Shown here piece by piece: positions 8,409 through 17,511 of a stretch of DNA of 64,000 nucleotides (position 1 is its first letter; each line of letters opens with the position of its first letter). Origin of the DNA: Acetobacterium wieringae (GTDB lineage: Bacteria; Bacillota; Clostridia; Eubacteriales; Eubacteriaceae); NCBI RefSeq assembly GCF_001766835.1, contig NZ_LKEU01000037.1, forward strand, positions 124,001 through 188,000. The letters are read 5' to 3'. The notes beneath the pieces were generated by a model. It did not search any database. It saw only the letters and a program-made list of their open reading frames with translations, and was not told where the DNA came from. A program made the translations under genes and the position numbers.

Positions 8409-9161
8409 TTAATGACTCTTTTTCTCCTGGGCATTTTTTAGGCTCATTGCTTTTTCTCGACATTCGTCCGCATAGTCGTCATAGGCTTCCCGATAATCTT
8501 CATAATCGATGGTACAATCGCGGTCATTAAAAGATTTGCAGTAGCCTTCCAGGGCTTTCCAATCCCGGCTGTAGGCATGAAAACTCAGGGCATGATGGGT
8601 ATAGGAACCCAGTTGGCTGATCCCGGCTTCTCGGGCAATCATTCTTGAAAGTTCAATCAGGGCGAAAATATTCATCGCGACGGCCTTAACCCCATCATTA
8701 CTTCTAAATACCACGTCGGTATTTAATTTGCCGTCCTTAACAGTATAATGAATCAGCTGCAGACAGGGTGGATGATTGAGTCTGGCGGCCTCCTGATTGG
8801 CGACATGCAGCGTCGCCTGTCTGGTTCCCGGATCTTCTTTTAGTTTATTGATCACAAAGTCAATGTTTTGGGAAAACAGATCATGATAGGTATAACCATA
8901 CATATCCTTTTCAAAATCTTTGGTGCCTTCAACTATTTCCAGGACGTAGTCCACCAGGGTTTCCAGCCCAGTTGGCATCGCCATGGTAATTTTTATATCC
9001 TGGACGCTGTCGATATCCATCAGTAGGTGAATTTCTTTTAAACTGTCTTCCCGATCCTGATTCTTCCCAATGACGACATCAGCTTGATTTAAAGCCTTCA
9101 TTGCCGCCTCAATGCCCTTATGCAGTTCGGTTTCGTGAATGTAAGTAACCATCATTTTCAC
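8409..9161 (-). CDS. Thymidylate synthase (ThyA) superfamily protein, divergent
   Basis: A 250-residue protein whose second half keeps the ThyA active-site set. It has the catalytic Cys in PPC, the phosphate-binding Arg and Asp in RSND, Asn in the MNIFAL segment, the HxY pair in SFHAYSRD, and an Arg in DPGTRQ matching the second-subunit phosphate Arg. The first 90 residues differ strongly from E. coli ThyA. The known reaction is dUMP to dTMP with methylenetetrahydrofolate. The divergence leaves room for a different pyrimidine or a hydroxymethylase role. It is a single gene with its own terminator. Family placement is fairly firm, substrate is not. Confidence 0.72.
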   Translation of the reverse strand: MKMMVTYIHETELHKGIEAAMKALNQADVVIGKNQDREDSLKEIHLLMDIDSVQDIKITMAMPTGLETLVDYVLEIVEGTKDFEKDMYGYTYHDLFSQNIDFVINKLKEDPGTRQATLHVANQEAARLNHPPCLQLIHYTVKDGKLNTDVVFRSNDGVKAVAMNIFALIELSRMIAREAGISQLGSYTHHALSFHAYSRDWKALEGYCKSFNDRDCTIDYEDYREAYDDYADECREKAMSLKNAQEKKSH

Positions 9162-9353
9162 ATCGCATCAGCTAATCATTAAATCTGAAACTGCTGACAC
9201 GAGATCCTTTCATTATAATAACAACGTCATCGTTTAACGGTTGCAAAAATGATCATATCATATTTTGAAACAAATATCATCCTGGCAAAGTCAAATTTGA
9301 GTCGCCAAACCGCTGATAATTTATTGCAACTTCAGTCGTCACCCCACAAAATT

Positions 9354-10637
9354 TCAGGCCTGTGCCCCACGTTTGCTTACCGTCCAAGCAAGTCCGATCA
9401 GCATAATCAGGGCTGCTCCCGCTACGGCAGCTTCCGATGTGGAAGGATCCACCCCGGTTTTGGGATTGGCTGAACTGTTATGATGTTTTTTGAATGTTTG
9501 CGTCGAAAGTGGTTCGAGATATAAACAGGCTGCATCACGGTCAACATCCCCATAAATTGCACTGATATCAATGCTGCCTTCGGCCACAAGTGCCTTGGCA
9601 ACCGCTCCGGATGTGCATAAATCAAGAATGCCATTGTTTAAAATAATCTTATTATAGGAGAACAATGCACCGGCATCACCATGATCAGCAATCGACTCGA
9701 CGACTGTATAGCCGCCATTAAAGATCAGTTTCTCATAAGCTCCGATACCACGGCTGTAACTCGTTGGACTATCAGTAAAAGCTCTAATATTTCCACCATT
9801 AACGACCAGATCGCCAAAAGCAAATAAACCAAAAGCCCCGGCATAATCACTATTATAAGCGGTCACATCGATGTTCCCGCCGTTAATGCTGAGATTACCC
9901 ATTGTCATAGCTTCGGCATTATCACCGGCCAGGATTCCGACCGCTGAGCTGGAATTTTCATATCCGACCGCGGCAATATCATAGGTCCCACTGTCAATGA
10001 CCAGATTTCCAACCACGTTGATCCCGCCGCCCATTGAATCAGGGGTCGCCTGTCCTTCGGCAATCAGCGTGCCAGTCCCACTGGCATTCATGTCACCTTC
10101 CACTTTAACAGCAAAACCATTATCAGTTTTAATACGATTAGTACCCACCAGGACCAATTTAAACGGAACTGCTGCTGATTTGACATCCAGCTTTTCGCCT
10201 ATAAAATTATTTAAAGTCAATTCGTTGGCGGCTACATCATATGCATAATCCGATCCAGTATTGGTGGCCAGAACATCGATGATCACACCATTCTGAATTA
10301 AGCACAAATATGTAGCTGCCTGAGTTTCAATTGTTTCCGGTTCAATCGTTGAGATAACCGGCTGTTCTGAAACAACCTCGGTTTCCAAACGATTATCAAT
10401 CGGTACTATTATTTCTTCAGTAACCGGCAACGCAACAGTATCAGTATTAATCACCATTTTTTCTGATAAAGCGGTCTCCGTATCAGCCGCTTGCGTTGTT
10501 ACTAAAACCAAACTTAATTCGTTGGCTGATTCTTGATCATCGACAGCTTCTCCAGCAGCCATAGCAGAAACCGGAATCAGCATCGACACCATCGCCACTA
10601 CCATCAGCAACGATAAGAACTTTGATATTCGCTTCAT
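9354..10637 (-). CDS. Surface protein with beta-helix-like domain and NPKTG sortase signal
   Basis: A 427-residue exported protein. The signal peptide covers about residues 1-28 (MKRISKF...AMAA). A linker rich in Glu, Thr and Val follows. Residues about 110-375 contain repeated short beta segments with a GNLxIxGGxI-like pattern, as in carbohydrate-binding beta-helix proteins. The C-terminus has NPKTG, a hydrophobic helix and a KRGAQA tail, the layout of a sortase substrate with NPKTG in place of LPXTG. GGAGAATAAT precedes the ATG. Probably anchored to the wall and binding glycans; the ligand is unknown. Confidence 0.8.
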   Translation of the reverse strand: MKRISKFLSLLMVVAMVSMLIPVSAMAAGEAVDDQESANELSLVLVTTQAADTETALSEKMVINTDTVALPVTEEIIVPIDNRLETEVVSEQPVISTIEPETIETQAATYLCLIQNGVIIDVLATNTGSDYAYDVAANELTLNNFIGEKLDVKSAAVPFKLVLVGTNRIKTDNGFAVKVEGDMNASGTGTLIAEGQATPDSMGGGINVVGNLVIDSGTYDIAAVGYENSSSAVGILAGDNAEAMTMGNLSINGGNIDVTAYNSDYAGAFGLFAFGDLVVNGGNIRAFTDSPTSYSRGIGAYEKLIFNGGYTVVESIADHGDAGALFSYNKIILNNGILDLCTSGAVAKALVAEGSIDISAIYGDVDRDAACLYLEPLSTQTFKKHHNSSANPKTGVDPSTSEAAVAGAALIMLIGLAWTVSKRGAQA

Positions 10638-10827
10638 TATTATTCTCCATTTCTAACTGTGATGTTCGTTTGCGATTAGCAGCGTTCCTTAAAACAACTG
10701 TTACTCAGTTCTTCTTTATAGTCGTTTACATCATCAGATATGCTTAAGATAACACAACCCAAGAATAATGTCGATAAATTATTCCAACTTTCTTCCATGG
10801 CAACTGCTATCTTATTTATAATAAATG

Positions 10828-10856
10828 CAAAAAACCGCCAAATGGCGGTTTTTCTT
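10828..10856 (-). terminator. Terminator of the flavin oxidoreductase gene
   Basis: AAAACCGCC-ATTT-GGCGGTTTT hairpin; on the minus strand it is followed by six T. It can act in both directions. Confidence 0.8.
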
Positions 10857-10915
10857 AATATCAGATGCAACTTTATTTTGTTTACGCTTGGGTTCTTTGT
10901 TCAAGTCTGGTCGAA

Positions 10916-12865
10916 TTAGATATCCAGCGCTGCGTGGTAGCCCTGATAAATAGCCGTTGTGATAGTGGAGGCCTTAACGCAATCACCAATTTCAATAACA
11001 TAGGGGGCACAGTCAACCAGGCTTTCGGCAAGATTGCGGAGCGGTTTTTGGCCCAGCGCACAGATCACGGTTGTTCCGGGAACCAGTACTTCCTTACCAG
11101 CAAGATCTTCACAGACAACACCCTGATCAGTAACTTTTAGCCCTTTTAATTCGGTATGAACGGTAATGCCGCATTTTTCGATTTCGTTCATCATCAGCGG
11201 ACGATGACGAAGATTAGCATCCGGTGCCAGTTCTGAACGCATTTCCACCAGATGAACCGGTTTACCTTCCCGGGCAAAATGGATCGCCGCTTCACAACCA
11301 GCCAGACCACCACCTAAAACAACCACGGACTCGCCAACCTGATCTTTTTTCTTATAGTAGTCGTTAACGATAATCACATTATCGCCATCCAGACCGGGAA
11401 TAGCTGGCACGATCGGTTCCGAACCCACAGCGACTATCAGAGCATCAACATTTTGCTGATCGACATAGTCTTTGCTTACCGGCGTGTTTAAACGAATTTC
11501 AACGCCAGCGTCTCTGGCCAATTTTTCCAGGGTAACACCCAGTTCGTACATTTCATATTTGAATGGGATCGCCTGTTCGCCTTTGAGGATTCCACCCAAG
11601 GCATCGCCTTTCTCGCAAAGAATAACCTGGTGGCCACGTTTAGCTGCCGTTAGCGCTGCTTCCAGTCCGGCTGGTCCACCACCGGCGACCAATACTTTTA
11701 CCGGATTGGCGGTGGGAATAATTTCAGTCCCATCCATTTCCCGACCAATTAGAGGATTAACCGTACAACGTCGAGTTGATGTCACGGCCCGTTCCGCCAT
11801 ACAGGTGAAGCATCGGAGACATTTAATAATATCAGCATCCTGATTGCTCATAACTTTTCTTGGCAGGAAGGGATCTGCCAGCAGTGCCCGAGCCATTTCA
11901 ACGATATCAGCCTGACCAGAGGCAATAATTTCTTCCATCATTGCAGGGTCATTCAGTCCTCCCAGGGTTGCTACCGGAACCGAGACATGTTTCTTGATTT
12001 CAGCCGCCAGATAAACATTTCGGCCATGTGGCTCGAACATGGATGGATGGGTCAGGCCAAAGCCGGTTTGATAGGTGCCAGCGGTTATGTGCAGTAAATC
12101 AACCTTTGATTCGACCATCTTGGCAATTTCCACCCCATCTTCCAGGGTGTAGCCACCTTCAAAGAATTCTGAGCCACTCATACGGAATTCGATCGGGAAA
12201 CCGGGCCCAACTGCTGCACGGACACTGTCCAGCACTTCTAAGGCCAGACGGGCCCGATTTTCTAATGGGCCGCCGTATTTGTCAGTTCGGTGGTTGAAAA
12301 AGGGCGACAAAAACTGGTTCAACAGCCAGCCGTGACCACCATGAACCATGATCATTTCAAACCCGGCTCGTTTAGCTAGCCCAGCTACCCGTCCGTAAGC
12401 GGCAACAATATCATCAATCAGTTCCTGGGTCAGTTCTTTAACCGGTTTCCCATCCGGACGGGTTCCAGCGCTGGGTCCCCATTGGGCCATACCGCCTTTT
12501 TTATCCTTGTCAGTCAGATAGGTGCCAGCATACTGTCCGGAATGAGATAATTCGACACTGGGAATGGCCCCATGACGGCGGATTGCATCGGCTGTATAAG
12601 TAAAGCTGGCCAGTGAATCAACCGTTTGCAGATCAAGATGATACATATGGGATCCTTCGGTTTCAGGATGAACCACGCATTCGCTGACTGTGACGGTAGC
12701 CGCACCGCCTTTAGCCCGCAGTTCATAAAAAGCTTTTGATTTAGGGCCAATGGTACAATCGGCAGTTATATCAGTGCCTCCCATGGGTGCGCCAAACATT
12801 CTGTTTCTGAAAGTTACATTACCAATTTTAATTGGTTTACAAAGATTTGGATATTTTCGTTGCAT
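10916..12865 (-). CDS. NADH:flavin oxidoreductase / enoate reductase-type (Old Yellow Enzyme plus NAD(P)-binding domains)
   Basis: A 649-residue flavoprotein with the layout of 2,4-dienoyl-CoA reductase, clostridial enoate reductase and BaiCD/BaiH. The N-terminal TIM barrel (about 1-345) binds FMN and contains HGGHGWLLNQFLSP and FFNHRTDKYGG. A 4Fe-4S motif CLRCFTC with a further Cys in RRCTVNP lies near residues 345-372. A Rossmann FAD/NAD domain follows, with VAGGGPAGLEAA and VVLGGGLAGCEAA. It probably reduces the double bond of an enoate or a related conjugated compound with NADH. The substrate is not visible from context. A single gene with its own promoter and terminator. Confidence 0.88.
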   Translation of the reverse strand: MQRKYPNLCKPIKIGNVTFRNRMFGAPMGGTDITADCTIGPKSKAFYELRAKGGAATVTVSECVVHPETEGSHMYHLDLQTVDSLASFTYTADAIRRHGAIPSVELSHSGQYAGTYLTDKDKKGGMAQWGPSAGTRPDGKPVKELTQELIDDIVAAYGRVAGLAKRAGFEMIMVHGGHGWLLNQFLSPFFNHRTDKYGGPLENRARLALEVLDSVRAAVGPGFPIEFRMSGSEFFEGGYTLEDGVEIAKMVESKVDLLHITAGTYQTGFGLTHPSMFEPHGRNVYLAAEIKKHVSVPVATLGGLNDPAMMEEIIASGQADIVEMARALLADPFLPRKVMSNQDADIIKCLRCFTCMAERAVTSTRRCTVNPLIGREMDGTEIIPTANPVKVLVAGGGPAGLEAALTAAKRGHQVILCEKGDALGGILKGEQAIPFKYEMYELGVTLEKLARDAGVEIRLNTPVSKDYVDQQNVDALIVAVGSEPIVPAIPGLDGDNVIIVNDYYKKKDQVGESVVVLGGGLAGCEAAIHFAREGKPVHLVEMRSELAPDANLRHRPLMMNEIEKCGITVHTELKGLKVTDQGVVCEDLAGKEVLVPGTTVICALGQKPLRNLAESLVDCAPYVIEIGDCVKASTITTAIYQGYHAALDI

Positions 12866-12925
12866 TGTCAGTTCTCCTTTAATTTTTCGTTGGTTCCGTC
12901 AACAATAAGCGGTCAATTTGATAAA

Positions 12926-12954
12926 ATTTTAACATGATCTTTTGCTGATGTCAA
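12926..12954 (-). promoter_or_regulatory. Sigma-A promoter of the flavin oxidoreductase gene
   Basis: On the minus strand TTGACA, 17 bp, TAAAAT, about 60 bp upstream of the start codon. Confidence 0.75.
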
Positions 12955-13118
12955 TAAAATCATGTAAGTATTTACATGTTTAAGATACATTTATTTTAAT
13001 TGTGTGTAAACGTTGCCGATCGATAGCTGTTAACTATCAGTTTAATAGCCATATGATCATTCCTACCCAAATAAATCAACTTTGCTCGGATCTGCGCCAA
13101 AATCACAACGTTTTATCC

Positions 13119-13147
13119 TTGACGTTTACTGTAAAGATGGGTATCAT
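13119..13147 (+). promoter_or_regulatory. Sigma-A promoter of the hypothetical gene and rsmH paralogue
   Basis: TTGACG (13119-13124), 17 bp, TATCAT (13142-13147). It lies 24 bp ahead of the start of the first gene. The rest of the 306-bp region between the divergent genes shows nothing else. Confidence 0.65.
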
Positions 13148-13171
13148 TAAAAAAACGAAACGAGGCGCCTT

Positions 13172-13546
13172 ATGATCCCAGAACAAATGCTAGAAAAAAT
13201 CCGTAAGCTCTGTAAAGACCTCGACGGTCTTTCTCAAGAGAGCTTTGCAAAAGGAATTAAAATGTATGCCGCCCAAAAAGCTGAATCTCAAACAATTAAA
13301 GTAAGTGGTGGCATCAGCAAAAAAGAATATGATCGACTTTCAAAAGTCCCGGAATATTGCCAGGCAACGGAGATCATCGCCGATACGCTAACCCTGTTGG
13401 AAGCTCTGGATAATCTGGAATGGGTTTATAACGACCTGATTCGGAAACTGTATCATATCCGACCAGAAATCCCTCAGACTCCCGATGATGAAGAAAACGT
13501 ATATTCGTTGGAGCCACCGTTTACACGATCAAAGTTTTTAAATTAA
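13172..13546 (+). CDS. Hypothetical protein, 124 aa, ahead of the RsmH paralogue
   Basis: A soluble 124-residue protein, mostly helical and charged, with no recognised motif. The ATG follows CGAGGCGCCTT, an acceptable ribosome-binding site, and a good promoter lies just upstream. It ends 18 bp before the RsmH-like gene, so the two are very probably co-transcribed. A role tied to rRNA modification is possible but rests on position only. Confidence 0.65.
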   Translation: MIPEQMLEKIRKLCKDLDGLSQESFAKGIKMYAAQKAESQTIKVSGGISKKEYDRLSKVPEYCQATEIIADTLTLLEALDNLEWVYNDLIRKLYHIRPEIPQTPDDEENVYSLEPPFTRSKFLN

Positions 13547-13564
13547 TGATTTTAGGAGTACTCC

Positions 13565-14614
13565 ATGGATAGTCAAGAACCGAAACATCAGCGACGACCG
13601 CGCTATAAAGGTACACACCCAAAAGCATATAGAGATAAGTATAAAGAGCTGCAGCCCGAGAAATACGCAGATACAATCGAAAAAGTAATGCAAAAGGGCA
13701 GCACCCCGGCTGGAATGCATCGCTCCATTTGTGTTGATGAAATATTGGATTTCCTACAAATTACTCCCGGTCAAACGGGATTGGATGCAACCCTTGGTTT
13801 TGGCGGTCATACCCAGGCAATGCTTAGATGTTTAGGTGGTAAGGGACATTTATATGCCCTGGATGTGGATCCCATTGAATTGCCCCGCACCCAAAAGCGT
13901 CTGGAAGACCTGGGTTACGGTTCCGAGCTTCTAACCGTCCGGCAAATGAATTTCTCCGGTATTGATCAAATTGCTTTAGAATCAGGGCCCATAGATTTTG
14001 TTTTGGCCGATTTAGGGGTTTCATCGATGCAAATCGATAATCCGGAACGAGGCTTTTCATTTAAGTTCGAAGGGCCGCTGGATCTACGCCTGAATCCTGA
14101 AAAAGGTATTTCTGCCGCCGATCGACTAAAAACCATTTCTGAATATGAACTGGAAGGTATGTTTATTGAAAACGCTGACGAACCCAATGCCGCAGCAATC
14201 GCACAAGCTGTTATTTCCCAACGGAACAAAGGCATCGACATCAGAACAACAACTCAACTCCAGGAAATTATCAAAGATGCCGTGAAGTTCATTCCCGGTA
14301 GTAACAGCAAAGATGCCATAAAAAAGTCCTGTCAACGCTGCTTTCAAGCCTTACGGATTGATGTTAATGATGAATATGAAGTATTATATGAATTTTTAGA
14401 AAAACTTCCTTCGGTGCTGGCACCAGGTGGACGGGTGGCCATTCTTGCTTTTCATTCCGGCGAAGATCGCCTCGTTAAAAAATCCTTTCAACGTCTTTTT
14501 CGTGAAGGGATCTATCGTGAAGTCGCTCCCGGTCCAATTCGACCATCTGCTGTAGAGTGCAATACCAATAGCCGCGCCCGTTCAGCAAAATTGCGGTGGG
14601 CTATTAAAGCGTAG
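13565..14614 (+). CDS. RsmH-family 16S rRNA (cytosine-N4) methyltransferase, paralogue outside the dcw cluster
   Basis: A 349-residue protein of the RsmH/MraW family, which methylates N4 of C1402 in 16S rRNA. SAM motif I reads LDATLGFGGHT near residue 68. Later hallmarks are LADLGVSSMQID, RGFSF, LDLRLN, FQALRIDVN and FHSGEDR. The usual RsmH gene lies in the division/cell-wall cluster before ftsL, but here there are no such neighbours. There is also a basic N-terminal extension of about 45 residues. AGGAG precedes the ATG. It is either a second copy or a relocated single copy; the window cannot tell which. Confidence 0.85.
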   Translation: MDSQEPKHQRRPRYKGTHPKAYRDKYKELQPEKYADTIEKVMQKGSTPAGMHRSICVDEILDFLQITPGQTGLDATLGFGGHTQAMLRCLGGKGHLYALDVDPIELPRTQKRLEDLGYGSELLTVRQMNFSGIDQIALESGPIDFVLADLGVSSMQIDNPERGFSFKFEGPLDLRLNPEKGISAADRLKTISEYELEGMFIENADEPNAAAIAQAVISQRNKGIDIRTTTQLQEIIKDAVKFIPGSNSKDAIKKSCQRCFQALRIDVNDEYEVLYEFLEKLPSVLAPGGRVAILAFHSGEDRLVKKSFQRLFREGIYREVAPGPIRPSAVECNTNSRARSAKLRWAIKA

Positions 14615-14650
14615 TTTATGAATCTGGCCTGGTTTGTTTAAAAAAATTTA

Positions 14651-14692
14651 CCCCAGTTATAATCACGCTTCAGATTATAACTGGGGTTTTAA
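14651..14692 (+). terminator. Terminator after the RsmH paralogue
   Basis: CCCCAGTTATAATC / GATTATAACTGGGG, a perfect 14-bp stem followed by TTTT. Confidence 0.9.
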
Positions 14693-14780
14693 GTTGTGGG
14701 ATAAGTAAAATTTAATTTTTTCGGCATAACGCTAAACCGTCTTAATGAGCTGTTTTGGCTTAAATTACTGCAGAAATAAC

Positions 14781-14821
14781 AAGACCCTGCCGGACACAAC
14801 TGTCAGACAAGGTCTTTCGAC
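14781..14821 (-). terminator. Terminator after ftsH
   Basis: AAGACC..TG..C / G..CA..GGTCTT stem with G-U pairs, 13 bp past the ftsH stop codon. A short, interrupted T run follows on the minus strand. Confidence 0.6.
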
Positions 14822-14833
14822 GCATAATTTTAT

Positions 14834-16648
14834 CTAGGCCGCCTGGAAAATCGACTCAAATTCCGGACCATCAACTTTTTCTTTCTCAAGCAGCACTTCA
14901 CCCAGCCGGTTTAGCTTGGTAATATTTTCATTAAGCAGCATCAGGGTTCGCTGATAAGCGTGATCAATAATCTCTTTGACTTCAGTGTCAATAATGCTGG
15001 CTATCTCATTGCTGCAATTTTTTGAGCCATAATCCTGGCCATCATAGGCCCCATCATTTTCAAAAATCATATTGGTTAGCTTTTCACTCATCCCATATTT
15101 GGTTATCATATTCCGCGCAATCTGATTCACCCGTTTCAAATCATTAGACGCACCGGTGCTGATCTCATTCAGAACAATTTCTTCCGCAGCACGACCACCT
15201 AAAGCGATGATAATTTCCTCGAGCAGTTGCGACTTGGTGTGATAGCTCTGATCTTCCGTTGGTCTGCTGGCGGTATAGCCACCAGCCATTCCCGATGGAA
15301 TAATTGTAACCCGATCAACATTTCGACTTGAAGAAACCAGCTTGATGGCAATGGCATGCCCTGCCTCGTGATAAGCCGTTACTTTTTTGTCACGGTCACT
15401 CATCACATGGCTTTTCTTTTCCGGCCCCATCATCACCTTGAAAGCCGCTTCCTTAATGGCCTCATTGCCAATCTTTTTTTGGTGACCTCTGGCAGTTAAC
15501 AAGGCCGCTTCATTGAGCAGGTTTTCCAGATCAGCACCGGTAAAGCCCGGAGTCAGTCTGGCCACTTCACCCAACTTCACATCTTCTGCCAGCGGTTTAC
15601 CTTTAGCATGGACATTGAGAATCTGTTCTCTGCCGTTAATATCCGGTAAGCCAACTGTTACCCGCCGATCAAATCGGCCGGGTCGCAAAAGCGCCGGATC
15701 AAGTACATCCGGTCGGTTGGTAGCCGCCAGGATAATCACCCCTTCGTTGATGCCAAAACCATCCATTTCGACCAGCAACTGATTTAAGGTCTGCTCACGC
15801 TCATCATTTCCGCCACCGACGTTAGCCCCACGCTGCCTGCCAACTGCATCAATTTCGTCTATGAAGACAATACAGGGTGCATGTTTTTTTGCCTGTGCAA
15901 ACAAATCACGAACCCGGGATGCCCCAACGCCGACATAAATTTCGACAAAATCTGAACCACTGATACTAAAAAACGGTACCTTGGCTTCCCCAGATATGGC
16001 TTTTGCCAAAAGCGTTTTACCGGTACCCGGCGGTCCGATTAGCAGAACACCTTTAGGAATTCTGGCCCCCAAATCAACAAATCGTTCCGGAGCCTTAAGA
16101 AATTCAACAATTTCTTCCAGTTCTTCCTTGACCTCATCAGCGCCAGCAACACAGGTAAAATTGACGTTTTTATGATCATCCTCAAGCAATTTAGCCCGAC
16201 TCTTTCCCATTGCTGTCACCCGATTGCCACCCATTCCACCTTGCTGCCGCTGATTTACCCCGAACCAGATTACCATCAGAAGTACCAAGCCAATGGTCGT
16301 CACGGCTGAAAACCACCAAGGGATTTCCATTGGCTTTGAAATACTAAATGACTGGATCAGTTGTGCATCCAATGCCTGGGTAAAGCGTTCGGAAGCTGAA
16401 GTGATGTCCGGTGGAACAACGACCTCATAAGTAGTGACGCCGCTGTTTTCATCTACAGCTGCATTGAGCTGAACTTTAGCCATCTCCCCTTCTAATACAA
16501 TACTACCGACATTGCCCGCTTGAATTTCTGTCAACAACTCTGAATAACTCATGCTTTGAGGTTCATTTTTCACGGTGCTAAAAACAATTAATCCGGCAAT
16601 AATCGTAAAAACAATCAAAAATATGCCTTGTTTTTTAAGATATTTCAA
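14834..16648 (-). CDS. ftsH: ATP-dependent zinc metalloprotease FtsH
   Basis: A 604-residue membrane-bound AAA+ protease that degrades misfolded and regulatory membrane and cytosolic proteins. Two membrane helices (about residues 7-24 and 110-132) flank a small periplasmic-type domain. The AAA domain has Walker A GPPGTGKT at 205-212, Walker B VFIDEID near 262, and the second region of homology [19 protein letters not shown]. The zinc site is HEAGH in the C-terminal half. The C-terminus is short, without the long disordered tail of B. subtilis FtsH. It stands apart from tilS-hpt, its usual neighbours, so it may be an additional copy. Confidence 0.93.
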   Translation of the reverse strand: MKYLKKQGIFLIVFTIIAGLIVFSTVKNEPQSMSYSELLTEIQAGNVGSIVLEGEMAKVQLNAAVDENSGVTTYEVVVPPDITSASERFTQALDAQLIQSFSISKPMEIPWWFSAVTTIGLVLLMVIWFGVNQRQQGGMGGNRVTAMGKSRAKLLEDDHKNVNFTCVAGADEVKEELEEIVEFLKAPERFVDLGARIPKGVLLIGPPGTGKTLLAKAISGEAKVPFFSISGSDFVEIYVGVGASRVRDLFAQAKKHAPCIVFIDEIDAVGRQRGANVGGGNDEREQTLNQLLVEMDGFGINEGVIILAATNRPDVLDPALLRPGRFDRRVTVGLPDINGREQILNVHAKGKPLAEDVKLGEVARLTPGFTGADLENLLNEAALLTARGHQKKIGNEAIKEAAFKVMMGPEKKSHVMSDRDKKVTAYHEAGHAIAIKLVSSSRNVDRVTIIPSGMAGGYTASRPTEDQSYHTKSQLLEEIIIALGGRAAEEIVLNEISTGASNDLKRVNQIARNMITKYGMSEKLTNMIFENDGAYDGQDYGSKNCSNEIASIIDTEVKEIIDHAYQRTLMLLNENITKLNRLGEVLLEKEKVDGPEFESIFQAA

Positions 16649-16798
16649 CGTTCAGCCTCCATTAATCTGATTGTCATCAACGACCTTTTGACGATTAAAC
16701 TGATGCGATCATTTTTCGTATTTCCCTGAAACTTCACTTTCGTTTGACCTGCTTTCTTTATTTTTAAATGATTGATCATTTAATTAATTTTTAAGAAA

Positions 16799-16836
16799 TA
16801 GCGTAATTGTTATTGTAGTATTGTTAACAATCACGC
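16799..16836 (-). terminator. Hairpin after the TetR gene, probable terminator
   Basis: AGCGT-ATTGTTA / TAACAAT-ACGCT stem with one mismatch, 7 bp past the TetR stop; on the minus strand it is followed by ATTTCTT. It also contains the 12-bp palindrome ATTGTTAACAAT at 16820-16831. Confidence 0.5.
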
Positions 16837-16843
16837 TTCTTTT

Positions 16844-17416
16844 TTATTTTTCGTTTACTAATAAGGTACTCTTGATCATTTCGATCATTTCCTGTAACAG
16901 TTCGGATCGTTCCGTTCTGGTTATATTATTATTTGCTGCAATCGCCTTGACTGGCTGGACAATCATCGCCAAAATATTTTCATGGTGATAATCTTTTATA
17001 ATTTCCCGATGCTTCAAGTCGGCAACCAACTGCTTAATTTTTGTGTAACCATCGATTTCTGAACAACTCCCCACTAATGATGGTGAATTGGAAAACTGGT
17101 CAACAAAACTGAAAATTTCCTGATTGGCCTCAATATAGGCATAATAGCTTCCAATTAGTCCTTCAATGAGTTGATGATTGCTCATTCCATAATGAACCCG
17201 ACTTAAGACAAAGCGACAGATTTCTTCGGCATATTCCCGGTAAATCACCTGAAGCATTATTTCCTTGCTGTCAAAATAAGTATAGACCGTCGCTGGTGAA
17301 ACTCCGGCTGCCTTGGCAATTTTCGAAATCGACGTCCCATGAAACCCCTCCTCTAACGTGAGTTTTACGACCGCCTCCTTAATGCTTTTCTCTTTTTCAT
17401 CATCTCTTTTTCGCAA
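16844..17416 (-). CDS. TetR/AcrR-family transcriptional regulator
   Basis: A 190-residue regulator. The TTG at 17414-17416 is preferred: GGAGGAGG lies 6-9 bp upstream and the protein then begins just before the TetR fold. An upstream ATG at 17470 would add residues with no homology. The HTH reads TSISKIAKAAGVSPATVYTYF. The C-terminal domain is helical with an unknown ligand. It lies between the ABC-F gene and ftsH, all on the same strand. With no divergent partner, its target is unclear. The TTG start would limit its expression. Confidence 0.8.
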   Translation of the reverse strand: MRKRDDEKEKSIKEAVVKLTLEEGFHGTSISKIAKAAGVSPATVYTYFDSKEIMLQVIYREYAEEICRFVLSRVHYGMSNHQLIEGLIGSYYAYIEANQEIFSFVDQFSNSPSLVGSCSEIDGYTKIKQLVADLKHREIIKDYHHENILAMIVQPVKAIAANNNITRTERSELLQEMIEMIKSTLLVNEK

Positions 17417-17511
17417 GTGCCACCTCCTCCAGACTGTTTTAATAGTAAATGACCATTCGGCTATTGTCAATCTTATTACACAGAGATTTAAAAAATTAAT
17501 TTTCTTTTAAA

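Noticed and set aside
10676-10870. 64-residue minus-strand open frame
   Set aside because: It overlaps the terminator at 10828-10856 and has no ribosome-binding site or protein-like composition.
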